Positions 25,836 to 33,973 of a stretch of DNA of 64,000 nucleotides are shown here, piece after piece (position 1 is the first letter of the stretch; each line of letters opens with the position of its first letter). This DNA comes from Marinilabilia sp964403175 (GTDB lineage: Bacteria > Bacteroidota > Bacteroidia > Bacteroidales > Marinilabiliaceae), in NCBI GenBank assembly GCA_964403175.1, contig CAYOFH010000004.1, positions 3,569 through 67,568 on the forward strand. The letters run 5' to 3'. Position numbers and translations under genes: made by a program. A model generated the notes under the pieces. It was not told the origin of the DNA. It made no database searches and was given only the letters and a program-made list of their open reading frames with translations.

Positions 25836-27299
25836 TTAATATGTACTTCTCTTGTATAGTATTACATAAATATTTCTTTTTGAGAATCTTTTTACAGGAA
25901 TCCATTTATTTGTGTTTTGCAGGTTATCGACAGCCGTGTCGCTGACGTTGTAAACATTTGAATAAAAGATAAATTCATTTGTATGCCAGTCGATTGCCTC
26001 AAAAGAAATTTTACCCTCCTTCAGATCAATGTATTTAAAATCTGCAGTATTGGGGAAGAAGGAGCCTGTCTTATTAATTGGAATTTGTTCCTGATTCATA
26101 TAATTGATCATCCTTGTCCTTAGTTCATAATAGGGCCAGTGGGCTGTTGTTGATGGCCATCCCTGGGCCATTTTGGGAGGATAAACAATAAAGTGGCCGG
26201 CAATCAGGCAAATGAGCCCTGTGATATATAAAATTCTTTTGTGTGATGAGTATTCTAAAATCCAAATAATAATGGCTGTTAGGATAGGAATGAATATTGG
26301 GATAAGATAGCGGGGTCCAAAAGTGTTTTTATGAATGACTATAACAGGAAAGAAGATCATAAACTGGGCAATTGCTGCTAAAACAGGTATGGAAATCTCT
26401 TTTCTTTTCCGGAGGATTTTCATTAATTCAACAGAGAATGCTTTGATTTTGTTTTTTCCGTGTGGAGGAATGAATGTAGTCAGCCATTTTAAAAGAACAA
26501 CAAAGGCAATTGTAAAAAAGCCAATTCTGCCGAAATCCAGGATAAACCAGAAAAAGCCTGCACTGTTTTTGAGTATGTTGTAAAAACCGGAAAATTCTGA
26601 AGCATTACTCCATTTTTCTGACACAACGTTGTGGACAATCCATCCTTTCTGTAAATAAAAGGCAACCATAAAGGCAGAGAATAGCAAGATTCCAGGAATC
26701 AAAGAGCAAAATTGCCTTTTTGTAACTTTTTTTATTCTAAGGAAATGCAGAAGAAAAAGAAATACAACAATTCCCCCTGCACTCAATATGCTCCTTAAAC
26801 TAATAAGGCAAAGTCCAGAGAATGCAATCACAAAGAAGAAGGTTCTGTTTCTGAGGAATTCATTTATAGCAAGGAAGAAGAAAAAGAGATGAGCCACTTC
26901 AAATGTAAGAATGGAGAATTGGGCCATCAAAGAGGTGTCAGCCAGTAGTGCTATTATTATCAACCATTGATATTTAATATTTTCAGGGACCAGTGTTTTG
27001 ACAAATCTGACAATTTGGTAAATCAACCCAAAAACCAATGGCAGCATGGCTAAATGAGAAACAGGAAGTGATTTCCCAAATATTTTCCAAAACACGGTTA
27101 AATACATTCCCGTAAATGTCGGATGACCGGTTGCTATCTCATCAGGCAAAAAGAAGGAAGAAAATCCGTTTTCATAATACCAGTTAGCCGGGACGGACAA
27201 TTGAACAATATTGTCCCAAAAGAAAAAATTGTCCAGATGAAAAAGAGAAAACAGAATGACTAGAAGAAAGAGTGTTATTTTTTCCCGGGTTCGGATCAT
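25836..27299 (-). CDS. GT-C-like multispanning glycosyltransferase/membrane protein
   Basis: About 487 residues from the ATG at 27299, with ten or more hydrophobic segments and a C-terminal soluble part of about 90 residues. The first loop has FFWDNIVQLSVPANWYYENG, carrying the acidic residue expected of GT-C/PMT-family enzymes, and then ATGHPTFTGMYL and SHLAMLPLVFG. It probably uses a polyprenyl-linked sugar at the outer side of the inner membrane; the acceptor is unknown. The longer frame to 27374 begins with TTG within the stem of an intergenic repeat, so that start is rejected. It is not close to the other glycan genes. Confidence 0.65.
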   Translation of the reverse strand: MIRTREKITLFLLVILFSLFHLDNFFFWDNIVQLSVPANWYYENGFSSFFLPDEIATGHPTFTGMYLTVFWKIFGKSLPVSHLAMLPLVFGLIYQIVRFVKTLVPENIKYQWLIIIALLADTSLMAQFSILTFEVAHLFFFFLAINEFLRNRTFFFVIAFSGLCLISLRSILSAGGIVVFLFLLHFLRIKKVTKRQFCSLIPGILLFSAFMVAFYLQKGWIVHNVVSEKWSNASEFSGFYNILKNSAGFFWFILDFGRIGFFTIAFVVLLKWLTTFIPPHGKNKIKAFSVELMKILRKRKEISIPVLAAIAQFMIFFPVIVIHKNTFGPRYLIPIFIPILTAIIIWILEYSSHKRILYITGLICLIAGHFIVYPPKMAQGWPSTTAHWPYYELRTRMINYMNQEQIPINKTGSFFPNTADFKYIDLKEGKISFEAIDWHTNEFIFYSNVYNVSDTAVDNLQNTNKWIPVKRFSKRNIYVILYKRSTY

Positions 27300-27360
27300 T
27301 GGCAATATTCTTTTTAGCAATAAAGATACATTTTTAACCTGATTAATTAATAAATAATCT

Positions 27361-27560
27361 ATTACGATGCTCAACTATCCCGCAACCTACAATCGTCCTC
27401 AATAAATTTGATTTAAAGCGGGTTATTATTTTTTTATGGTTGTATTGAACTCGCATACCGGTTCGTTTCATTTTTTCCTGCATCAAATTTATCTGCGGTT
27501 GATTGCATTTCTTGATATTTGAGCATCTCATAACAAAAGATTCATGAATTTATCAGGTTA
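27361..27560. repeat. Nested-palindrome intergenic element, copy A
   Basis: Outer arms GATGCTCAA (27366-27374) and TTGAGCATC (27519-27527) pair perfectly; inner arms ATAAATTTGAT (27402-27412) and ATCAAATTTAT (27482-27492) pair perfectly over 11 bases. Fourteen bases after the outer arm comes the tail TCATGAATTTATCAGGTTA (27542-27560). Copies B and C share the layout with matching substitutions in both arms. Confidence 0.7.
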
Positions 27561-27626
27561 AGATAATTATCAGTACAAAAGGAGTTTTGTTTTTTGGAGT
27601 AGAGAAGATTAATGATAAAATGATAA

Positions 27627-28352
27627 TTATGTTGCGGAGTTTTCTTCTTTCAAAATATATCCGACAGTAGGAATATTATCAATTTTCACGTGCGAATCAC
27701 TTTTAATGTAGCGTCTGAGTTTGCTGATAAATACATCAAGGCTGCGTCCGTGGAAATAGTCTACATCTCCCCAGAGTTGCATGAGGATTTCTTCCCGCCT
27801 GACCAATTGGTTTTTTCTGTCGCACAGCATTCGCAGTACTTCACACTCCCGTCGTGTTAGACGCTGAAGGCTGGCTCCGTTTTTTAATGTTTGATGAGTC
27901 AGGCTAAAGGTAAATTGTCCTATCGAAATCGGTTCAAAGAAATCACCCGGCCCTGTGTTTTGGTTTATTCTGCGTGATATAGCTCTGACACGCCAGACTA
28001 ACTCATCTTTATCGAAAGGCTTAACCAGATAATCATCTACTTCAAGGTCAAAAGCTTTTTGCTTGTCGTCTTTATGCTTTCGTTTGCTGATAATTACAAC
28101 AGGTATCCGATGGTCACGTCTTCGCACTCTTTCAGTCAGCGTAAAGCCGTCGATGCCGGGCAGCATCAGATCGAAAATGCAGAAATTGAACCGGCCATTG
28201 CAGAAAGCCTCAAAAGCCTGATCTCCATCTGCACAATGCAGGACCTCATGGCCACAGGATTTAAGCAGATCGAAAATCTCTTCACCTAAAGCGATGTCGT
28301 CTTCGACCAAGAGTATGTTTAGCTGGTGAAAGTCCATAACTTCTTTAAACAA
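27627..28352 (-). CDS. Response regulator, OmpR/PhoB (RprY-like) type
   Basis: A 241-residue two-domain regulator. The receiver domain (about 11-125) has the acidic pair VEDD, the phosphorylated Asp in CIFDLMLPG (near 63), a Ser at the switch position (VIISKRK) and the conserved Lys in DDYLVKPFD. The C-terminal winged helix (about 150-237) contains LTRRECEVLRMLC and RSLDVFISKLRRYI. The RSLDVFISKLR form is typical of Bacteroidota RprY-like regulators. No histidine kinase is adjacent, so the partner is uncertain; the nearest kinase gene is at 30355-31503. The start could be the first or the second Met (residue 6). Confidence 0.88.
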   Translation of the reverse strand: MFKEVMDFHQLNILLVEDDIALGEEIFDLLKSCGHEVLHCADGDQAFEAFCNGRFNFCIFDLMLPGIDGFTLTERVRRRDHRIPVVIISKRKHKDDKQKAFDLEVDDYLVKPFDKDELVWRVRAISRRINQNTGPGDFFEPISIGQFTFSLTHQTLKNGASLQRLTRRECEVLRMLCDRKNQLVRREEILMQLWGDVDYFHGRSLDVFISKLRRYIKSDSHVKIDNIPTVGYILKEENSAT

Positions 28353-28374
28353 AAAAGTCGGGGGCAGTGTTTAA

Positions 28375-29082
28375 TCAAAGTACTTTCTTTTTTGGAATGG
28401 TGGCAATGAAATCTTTTAGATAAAAGGGCTCAAAATAGGCCACATCTTCAAATTGCTTCCGATTCAAGGCATCATAGGCGAGTGTTGCCATGTTACGGGC
28501 AAGCGGACCTTCGTCCTCGGGAAAAAAGGCATTGGGATGTACCAAGGTTTCCCTGCATTTTCCCGCCCCATTACCAAAAAAGAATATTTTCCGTTCGTTG
28601 AGAATGTCCCGGTAACTTTCTTCATTTATGATAACTGCCGAAGTCTCTTTTTGTTGCCTCATCCGGTTATCGAACATGGCTGCATAAACCTCCATTCTGC
28701 GGGCATCGATCATAGGGCAGTACCAACTGTCTTCCTCAGCCTCCCGGCTCATATTTTTTTTTACAACAGGCCACGCAAGCACAGTTAATGAAGGAATTGC
28801 AATCAATGGCTTTCCGAGCGCGAAGCATATGCCTTTAGCTACAGATATGCCTATTCGTAATCCGGTATAGGATCCCGGCCCACTGCTGGCTGCCACGGCA
28901 TCAATATCACTCATTTCTATGGGAACGGTTGAATCATTAAACAATTCTTCTATCAAAACAGTCAGTCGTTTGGCGTGAGAATTTCCTTCGTTCTCCTGTC
29001 TTGCGGCTACCACATTTCCATCACATGTAAGTGCTACAGAGCAAATGGTGGTAGATGTTTCGATACATAAAATATACGCCAT
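28375..29082 (-). CDS. tsaB: tRNA threonylcarbamoyladenosine biosynthesis protein TsaB
   Basis: A 235-residue ASKHA-fold protein that, with TsaD and TsaE, attaches the threonylcarbamoyl group to A37 of ANN-decoding tRNAs. It begins MAYILCIETSTTICSVAL and has SSGPGSYTGLRIG (about 67-79), the defining motif of TsaB. The ATG at 29082 is chosen over an upstream ATG at 29124 because a -7 promoter element lies between them (29099-29106) and the family begins at this position. The C-terminus ends YFEPFYLKDFIA, also typical. Confidence 0.9.
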   Translation of the reverse strand: MAYILCIETSTTICSVALTCDGNVVAARQENEGNSHAKRLTVLIEELFNDSTVPIEMSDIDAVAASSGPGSYTGLRIGISVAKGICFALGKPLIAIPSLTVLAWPVVKKNMSREAEEDSWYCPMIDARRMEVYAAMFDNRMRQQKETSAVIINEESYRDILNERKIFFFGNGAGKCRETLVHPNAFFPEDEGPLARNMATLAYDALNRKQFEDVAYFEPFYLKDFIATIPKKKVL

Positions 29083-29098
29083 CGGCAAAAATTTTTGG

Positions 29099-29106
29099 CA
29101 AAAGTA
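29099..29106 (-). promoter_or_regulatory. -7 element upstream of tsaB
   Basis: On the minus strand this reads TACTTTTG, a match to TAnnTTTG, about 17 bases before the tsaB ATG. It decides the tsaB start. A TTG at the canonical -33 spacing is not present. Confidence 0.45.
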
Positions 29107-29278
29107 GCTAAACCATCTATACAATAAAAAGAAAACAGGATGCAGTTTTCATTTGTTTTTTTATTCTCAGGTAAAAAGTGTTTTAAATGTCGATAACATT
29201 GATCTGAATATGCGGGAACTCACCCTTATAGGCAATTGAAATTCAATCGATAGATGGAAAGGTTTATAAACAAAACAA

Positions 29279-29301
29279 CCCCTAAGCGATCCGCTCAGGG
29301 G
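29279..29301 (-). terminator. Rho-independent-type hairpin after rpmF
   Basis: CCCCT(A)AGCG, a three-base loop, then CGCT(C)AGGGG: a ten-pair stem with one mismatch, followed on the minus strand by TTGTTTTGTTT. It lies 166 bases after the rpmF stop and would end the DUF177-rpmF transcript. The 29107-29467 stretch is otherwise non-coding. Confidence 0.6.
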
Positions 29302-29467
29302 CATATTTTTTACTAATAAGATAGACGTGTCTCTACAAAACAGGCATTAAAAATGACAATTTCATTTTTCAATGTTCAAAGCACTACTTATCCGACACTC
29401 CCTCAAACAGGAACAATGGATTGCAGCTTTCCCTGCCATTGAAAATGAGCATTTCAACATCCCTGCC

Positions 29468-29653
29468 TTATGCTGTAACTTCTTTCTCTACAGCAAGTTT
29501 TCCTCTGTAATGACCACACTCATTACACACAGTGTGCATTTTAATGGTAGAACCACAGTTAGAGCAAACACCCAAAGCAGGCATGCTGGCTTTGTAATGA
29601 GTTCTTCTCTTGTCTCTTCTAGTCTTCGATGTTTTTCGTTTTGGATGTGCCAT
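29468..29653 (-). CDS. rpmF: 50S ribosomal protein L32
   Basis: A 61-residue protein with the L32 signature: basic start MAHPKRKTSKTRRDKRR, then a zinc ribbon with CSNCG and CNECG (about residues 30-50), the zinc-binding (C+) form. It binds 23S rRNA in the large subunit. It follows the DUF177 gene by 14 bases on the same strand, the usual pairing. In many genomes plsX and fabH follow; here a terminator and tsaB do. Confidence 0.95.
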   Translation of the reverse strand: MAHPKRKTSKTRRDKRRTHYKASMPALGVCSNCGSTIKMHTVCNECGHYRGKLAVEKEVTA

Positions 29654-29667
29654 TTTATAACCTCTTT

Positions 29668-30240
29668 TTACTTGTTGTTTTTATTTATTAATTTCTTTAA
29701 CTCATCCCATCTGGGATCTATAGATTCTTCGTCTTCGCTTTGGTCAGTTTCCGAAATATCGTCATGCACCATATACTCGTTAAGGCGTTCCAGCATTTCG
29801 GAATTACAACCCGGTGTCCCGTCTTCATTATCTGGATGAATGTGCCTTATGGGAATACTTACCACAATAAACTCATATAAAAAGCTGGCGATGTTAAATG
29901 TGTGCTCCTCGTGAGGAATTACTACAATCTCCTCGGTCGGTTCTGCATATTCGTCACCAAAATTCACATAAAGTGTCCCTTCATAATCAATGGAAACACC
30001 GACATCGGCCAGACAGCGGTCACAAACAGTCCCAACCTCTCCTTCAATGTTGAAACGAAATTCCAACATCCGGGTACTTTTAAGGAGTGTTACCCTGGCT
30101 GTCAGATCACCTGTCTCTACCTGTGGCTGCTCAAACAGCTCAAAAAAGGCGTCCTTCAACCGGAACTCAAAGAGGTGCTCCCCATCTTTAAGTCCCTTAA
30201 AGGCAATGCCATACTCTTTCATTTTCTTCTCTGCTGCCAT
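29668..30240 (-). CDS. DUF177 (YceD-type) protein
   Basis: A 190-residue cytoplasmic protein with the DUF177 core: the GTVCDRCLADVGVSIDYEG motif near 82-100 and an acidic C-terminal region (DISETDQSEDEESIDPRWDEL). In bacteria and plastids this family is linked to 23S rRNA and large-subunit accumulation, and the gene nearly always sits just upstream of rpmF, as here. A -7 element (30255-30262) is 15 bases upstream of the ATG, so this gene starts the transcript. Confidence 0.85.
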   Translation of the reverse strand: MAAEKKMKEYGIAFKGLKDGEHLFEFRLKDAFFELFEQPQVETGDLTARVTLLKSTRMLEFRFNIEGEVGTVCDRCLADVGVSIDYEGTLYVNFGDEYAEPTEEIVVIPHEEHTFNIASFLYEFIVVSIPIRHIHPDNEDGTPGCNSEMLERLNEYMVHDDISETDQSEDEESIDPRWDELKKLINKNNK

Positions 30241-30254
30241 ACGTAAAAACTTCG

Positions 30255-30262
30255 CAAAGGTA
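30255..30262 (-). promoter_or_regulatory. -7 element of the DUF177-rpmF operon
   Basis: On the minus strand this reads TACCTTTG, a full match to TAnnTTTG, giving a leader of fewer than ten bases. No clear -33 TTG at the normal spacing. Confidence 0.5.
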
Positions 30263-30354
30263 TAAAATATTCATTGTGTGGGAAAAATAATTTCAGAAAA
30301 AAGTTATTTTTAACCATATAAGTTTATGCCCGGTGTTTTTGTCAGAAGCTTGGT

Positions 30355-31503
30355 TCAAATCAAAACCCTAAAGGTAGTGCCCTTTCCCGGAGCTGACTCC
30401 CTGACAAAAACACGGCCCCCGTGGTACTCTTCAACAATGCGGCGAACCAGCGTAAGTCCCAGTCCCCATCCTCGCTTCTTGGTAGTATAACCCGGCTTGA
30501 ATATTGTTTTATGATATTTTCGGGGGATTCCCTTGCCTGTATCAGAGATATCGATAAAAGTCTTGTTTTTGATATTTCCCCAGGAAAAAGTAAGTTTCCC
30601 CTTTCCTTCCATTGCATCCGCAGCATTTTTACTGATATTTTCAATCACCCACTCAAAAAGAGGCGGATTAACATAAATTTCGGCAGTCTCCATCGAAGCA
30701 GGGGGGGTCACACAAATCTCCACGCCCGAGGATAAGCGATGCCCCAGGTATCCAATAACATCGTGAAGCATATCAGTAATGTCAATCCTTTTCAATTCGG
30801 GATGGGCACCAATTTTGCTAAAACGTGCTGTAATAGTCTGAAGTCTTTGAATATCATGTCGCATTTTCTCCACCAACGAAGGGTCTACCTTCTTCATTTC
30901 CAAGATTTCCACCCATCCAAACAATGACGAGGCAGGAGTTCCCAGCTGATGGGCGGTTTCCTTTGCCATTCCTACCCAAACCTGATCCTGCTCCCATCGG
31001 CGGGCAGCACTGAAGGCCCAGTAGGCCAGCAACACAAAAAGAACCACAACGAACAACTGCACGACCGGAAACCACCGGAGCTTGTGCAAAATGGTAGAAT
31101 CGGAATAATAAAGATATTGCATCTGGCCACCGCCCAGATCGATTTCTATGGGCTCACGGCCTTGTTTCATTTGTTCCAGTTCCTGTTGCAGAAAAGCATA
31201 CTGTTCTTTCTGGGGCAAATCCAGATTCCGGTCAAAATAGATACTGTCATTTTCATCAGCAATTATCAACGGAACAGTAGTGTTGTTCTGAATAATCTCA
31301 AAGACCAGTTCAAGGGACTGATCATCAATTTCCGGACGTGCAAACTGCCGGTTGGCCTTTGCCCAAACTTCCATTTTCCGGGTTTCTTCGTGCCGAAGTT
31401 CCGAGGTTAACTGATTGGTATAAAATAACGAAGCCCCGCCAATAATGAGGGCTCCCGTCATCAGAAGAAATTTCCACCATCTTTTTCGGCTGTAGATTTC
31501 CAT
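30355..31503 (-). CDS. Membrane sensor histidine kinase
   Basis: A 382-residue kinase with two membrane segments (about 12-30 and 148-168) framing a roughly 115-residue periplasmic sensor region without a recognised domain. The H-box is ETAHQLGTPASSLFGW (His about 186). The ATPase domain has NISKNAADAMEG (N-box), DTGKGIPRKY (G1) and GWGLGLTLVRRIV (G2). There is no receiver domain and no adjacent regulator gene. The HQLGTP form of the H-box is common in Bacteroidota kinases. The unpaired OmpR-type regulator at 27627-28352, same strand, is a possible partner, which is only a guess from proximity. Confidence 0.87.
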   Translation of the reverse strand: MEIYSRKRWWKFLLMTGALIIGGASLFYTNQLTSELRHEETRKMEVWAKANRQFARPEIDDQSLELVFEIIQNNTTVPLIIADENDSIYFDRNLDLPQKEQYAFLQQELEQMKQGREPIEIDLGGGQMQYLYYSDSTILHKLRWFPVVQLFVVVLFVLLAYWAFSAARRWEQDQVWVGMAKETAHQLGTPASSLFGWVEILEMKKVDPSLVEKMRHDIQRLQTITARFSKIGAHPELKRIDITDMLHDVIGYLGHRLSSGVEICVTPPASMETAEIYVNPPLFEWVIENISKNAADAMEGKGKLTFSWGNIKNKTFIDISDTGKGIPRKYHKTIFKPGYTTKKRGWGLGLTLVRRIVEEYHGGRVFVRESAPGKGTTFRVLI

Positions 31504-31630
31504 TTATAGACTTGTAAGTTGAGCTTCGTAATAGAGTCTTTTTTGAACAATTCAGGTTAGGTAAGGTAAGGTTGTACTACGCCGTTACAGATATGTGCTT
31601 TATTTCCATATGCTACCTGCTCTTATGCAC

Positions 31631-32557
31631 CTACCGGTACTTCTCATCCCTGTTTAAGAAAATACTCACATAACTGTTGTACCGTGATGCGGCAATAACT
31701 CCCTTATCCATGGCCTCTTTAACGGCACAACCGGGTTCGTGAAGATGAGTACAATTATAGTAACGGCAATTGGAAGCAACCTTGAAAATTTCTTTAAAAT
31801 AGTGGGCTAGTTCTTCCTTTTCGATATTAAAAAGCCCAAAACCTCGAATTCCCGGAGTATCGATAATGTAGCCTCCAAAACTCAGAGGATGCATTTCGGC
31901 AAATGTGGTTGTATGCCGGCCGGTATGATGTCTTTCGGATATTCTCCCTGTCTTGAGATTCAGGGAAGGCTCCACTTTGTTGACAAGAGTACTTTTCCCT
32001 ACCCCCGAATGACCGGCAAGTAATGAAACTTTATCCTTTAGCAGATTTTTCACCGATCCCATATTTTCATCATGTTTGGCGGAGGTTGTCAGTACATCAT
32101 AGCCGATTTTCTCATAAATCCCCATGATCTCTTCAAGCTGGTCTTTGTGATAATGATCGTATCTGTCGGTTTTATTGAAAATGATTGTAGCAGGGATCCC
32201 ATAGGCCTCGGTAGATGCCAGCAAACGATCAATAAACACGGGAGTAGTAACAGGGTAATTTATTGTAGCAACAATAATCGCCTGATCAATGTTAGCTGCT
32301 AAAATCTGCGTTTGCCTGGATAAATTGGAAGCACGCCGTACAATGTAGTTACGTCGTTGCAAAATCTCTTCAATAACCCCGGTACCGGTAGATTCATCGA
32401 CCGAATACATTACTTTATCACCCACAGCAACAGGATTGGTGCTCTTCAGTTCATTAAGCCGGAATTTTCCTTTGATTTTACAAGACACAGGATCTTCATC
32501 GTCCGTCTTCACAATGTACCAGCTACCGGTGGATTTTATGACAACGCCTTCTTTCAA
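31631..32557 (-). CDS. rsgA: Ribosome small-subunit-dependent GTPase A
   Basis: A 308-residue circularly permuted GTPase assisting late 30S maturation. After an N-terminal OB-fold (about 1-75) come NKTD (G4, about 127), the TSAKHDE loop (G5), GHSGVGKSTLVNKV (G1, about 181-194), the HTGRHTTTF switch and DTPGIRGFG (G3). The C-terminal zinc finger is CRYYNCTHLHEPGC (about 265-278). The motif order G4-G5-G1-G3 is diagnostic. It is on the same strand as the methyltransferase upstream, separated by 66 bases. Confidence 0.93.
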   Translation of the reverse strand: MKEGVVIKSTGSWYIVKTDDEDPVSCKIKGKFRLNELKSTNPVAVGDKVMYSVDESTGTGVIEEILQRRNYIVRRASNLSRQTQILAANIDQAIIVATINYPVTTPVFIDRLLASTEAYGIPATIIFNKTDRYDHYHKDQLEEIMGIYEKIGYDVLTTSAKHDENMGSVKNLLKDKVSLLAGHSGVGKSTLVNKVEPSLNLKTGRISERHHTGRHTTTFAEMHPLSFGGYIIDTPGIRGFGLFNIEKEELAHYFKEIFKVASNCRYYNCTHLHEPGCAVKEAMDKGVIAASRYNSYVSIFLNRDEKYR

Positions 32558-32623
32558 CTGATCAGGTTTTTAGTTTCACTCAAAATTAATGATTTATCGG
32601 ATTTTTTCACAGGAATGTGTAAT

Positions 32624-33280
32624 TTAATTAGTCCCGGTGACTAATTTTCGGAGAATTATCACCCTCTTTCCGTCGTTCCATAAAATTTCGAAATTCCATC
32701 GGCGGCATATAAAATCAAAGGTTGATAATGAATAAAATACCACATGGGTGTCATCACGGGCATAGAACCAATTCCGGAAATGTTTTATTCCTTTATGCAA
32801 CATGGTCATTACTGTCAGCAGGCCACCGGGTTTAAGCCTTTCATTGATTAATTGCATTTCTTTCACAGGATCATAAAAATGTTCAAATGCCTCGGTTGAA
32901 AAAACAAAATCGAAAGGACCGTCAGGCAGTTCCGGCCCGAAAAGAGGATCGTAATTGCCGCAAGAAATCCCCTTTCTTTGTAAAATCTGAGACAGAGCCG
33001 GCCCGGGACCACTTCCAAAGTCGAGTCCTTCCATGCCAGGACTCAGGTAGGCCAGAGCCGGCTTAACGGCCTGATTTAAAAACCTGACATACCGGGGGTC
33101 TTCAATGTCGTTTTCATGCTTTCTATATCGCTTCAATTCATCTTTTACAGACAAATGAGTTTCCGGAGAAACAAACATTAAATCACAATAAGAACAATGA
33201 AAATAAGGTCTGTCCAAAGGTCCTTCTACAGACTCAATGCTTTGGACTATTGAATGACAAAGCGGACAACAAAAGCTCAT
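32624..33280 (-). CDS. Class I SAM-dependent methyltransferase with N-terminal zinc ribbon
   Basis: A 218-residue protein. The N-terminus has CCPLCHS and CSYCDLMF (residues 4-37), a zinc-ribbon-like pair. The methyltransferase core shows the SAM motif GLDFGSGPGPALS near residue 83, FDFVFSTEAFEHF near 121 and LKPGGLLTVMTML near 148. The combination resembles the Methyltransf_23-type enzymes often found near lipid or glycan genes. The substrate is unknown. It sits just upstream of rsgA on the same strand, but they need not be functionally linked. Confidence 0.8.
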   Translation of the reverse strand: MSFCCPLCHSIVQSIESVEGPLDRPYFHCSYCDLMFVSPETHLSVKDELKRYRKHENDIEDPRYVRFLNQAVKPALAYLSPGMEGLDFGSGPGPALSQILQRKGISCGNYDPLFGPELPDGPFDFVFSTEAFEHFYDPVKEMQLINERLKPGGLLTVMTMLHKGIKHFRNWFYARDDTHVVFYSLSTFDFICRRWNFEILWNDGKRVIILRKLVTGTN

Positions 33281-33508
33281 AAAAATATTTCAATATCACA
33301 AGATTCATCTTCTATCTCACAAATAAATGATAAACCTTTTACAATGTGATGTTTAAATTATTTCGTTAGATTTTCGGGACTCTCTCTTTTTTAGTAAATC
33401 ATTATTAAAAAGCTTATATAGTTTAACAGTTTCCTTTTATCTTATTGTTTTATGTGTTTCAGTTACTATCAATCTTACATTCAAAGATCTAATGGCCTCA
33501 AGTTTACA

Positions 33509-33964
33509 TCACATATACTTCAAATAATCTTTCACTTCAAGAAAGGCTTTTTCCATCCGCATCATGCGATCAATCATAAAAGTAAAAATTTCAGGCCAGC
33601 TTTCCTGCACATACATATCTCCCGGCTGCTCAACATAAACACGGCAAACTTCCCGGCCATTATCTTTGGTGTATGCAAAGTCCCATATTAATGGCTCTCC
33701 AAACTCCTTCTCGAACAATCCTTTGGCGGCTTCCAGCTTCTCATAAAGAGCAAGCCGATTCTCTTCCTTTTTTACATTAATTTCCAGTGCCACTATGATC
33801 TTCTCGCGCCCCACATCAAACCGAAGATCAAGGCCTTTGATTCCCGTGTTGTCCAGAATCCACAAACGCTTACGGCCTTTCTGTCCGGGAAGACGCCGGG
33901 TTCGGTTTGAAAGCTTTTGCCAGAATTCAAGGCGCAATTGTTTGGCTTCTTCTTTATTGTACAT
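33509..33964 (-). CDS. DUF4268 domain-containing protein
   Basis: A 151-residue cytoplasmic protein covering essentially the whole DUF4268 domain: RLEFWQKLSNRT near residue 10, the GIKGLDLRFDVGREKIIVALEI region (about 42-63) and the ending SWPEIFTFMIDRMMRME. DUF4268 also appears as a C-terminal part of restriction-associated and endonuclease-like proteins, but this is the short stand-alone form. No catalytic residues can be named. It is ten bases from the porin-like gene, same strand, possibly cotranscribed. Confidence 0.75.
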   Translation of the reverse strand: MYNKEEAKQLRLEFWQKLSNRTRRLPGQKGRKRLWILDNTGIKGLDLRFDVGREKIIVALEINVKKEENRLALYEKLEAAKGLFEKEFGEPLIWDFAYTKDNGREVCRVYVEQPGDMYVQESWPEIFTFMIDRMMRMEKAFLEVKDYLKYM

Positions 33965-33973
33965 AGGTGATCA

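Noticed and set aside
27441..27460. GAACTCGCAT shared with 63810-63819 as part of the repeat family
   Set aside because: It occurs at different places relative to the arms in copies A and C and is absent from B, so it is probably coincidental.
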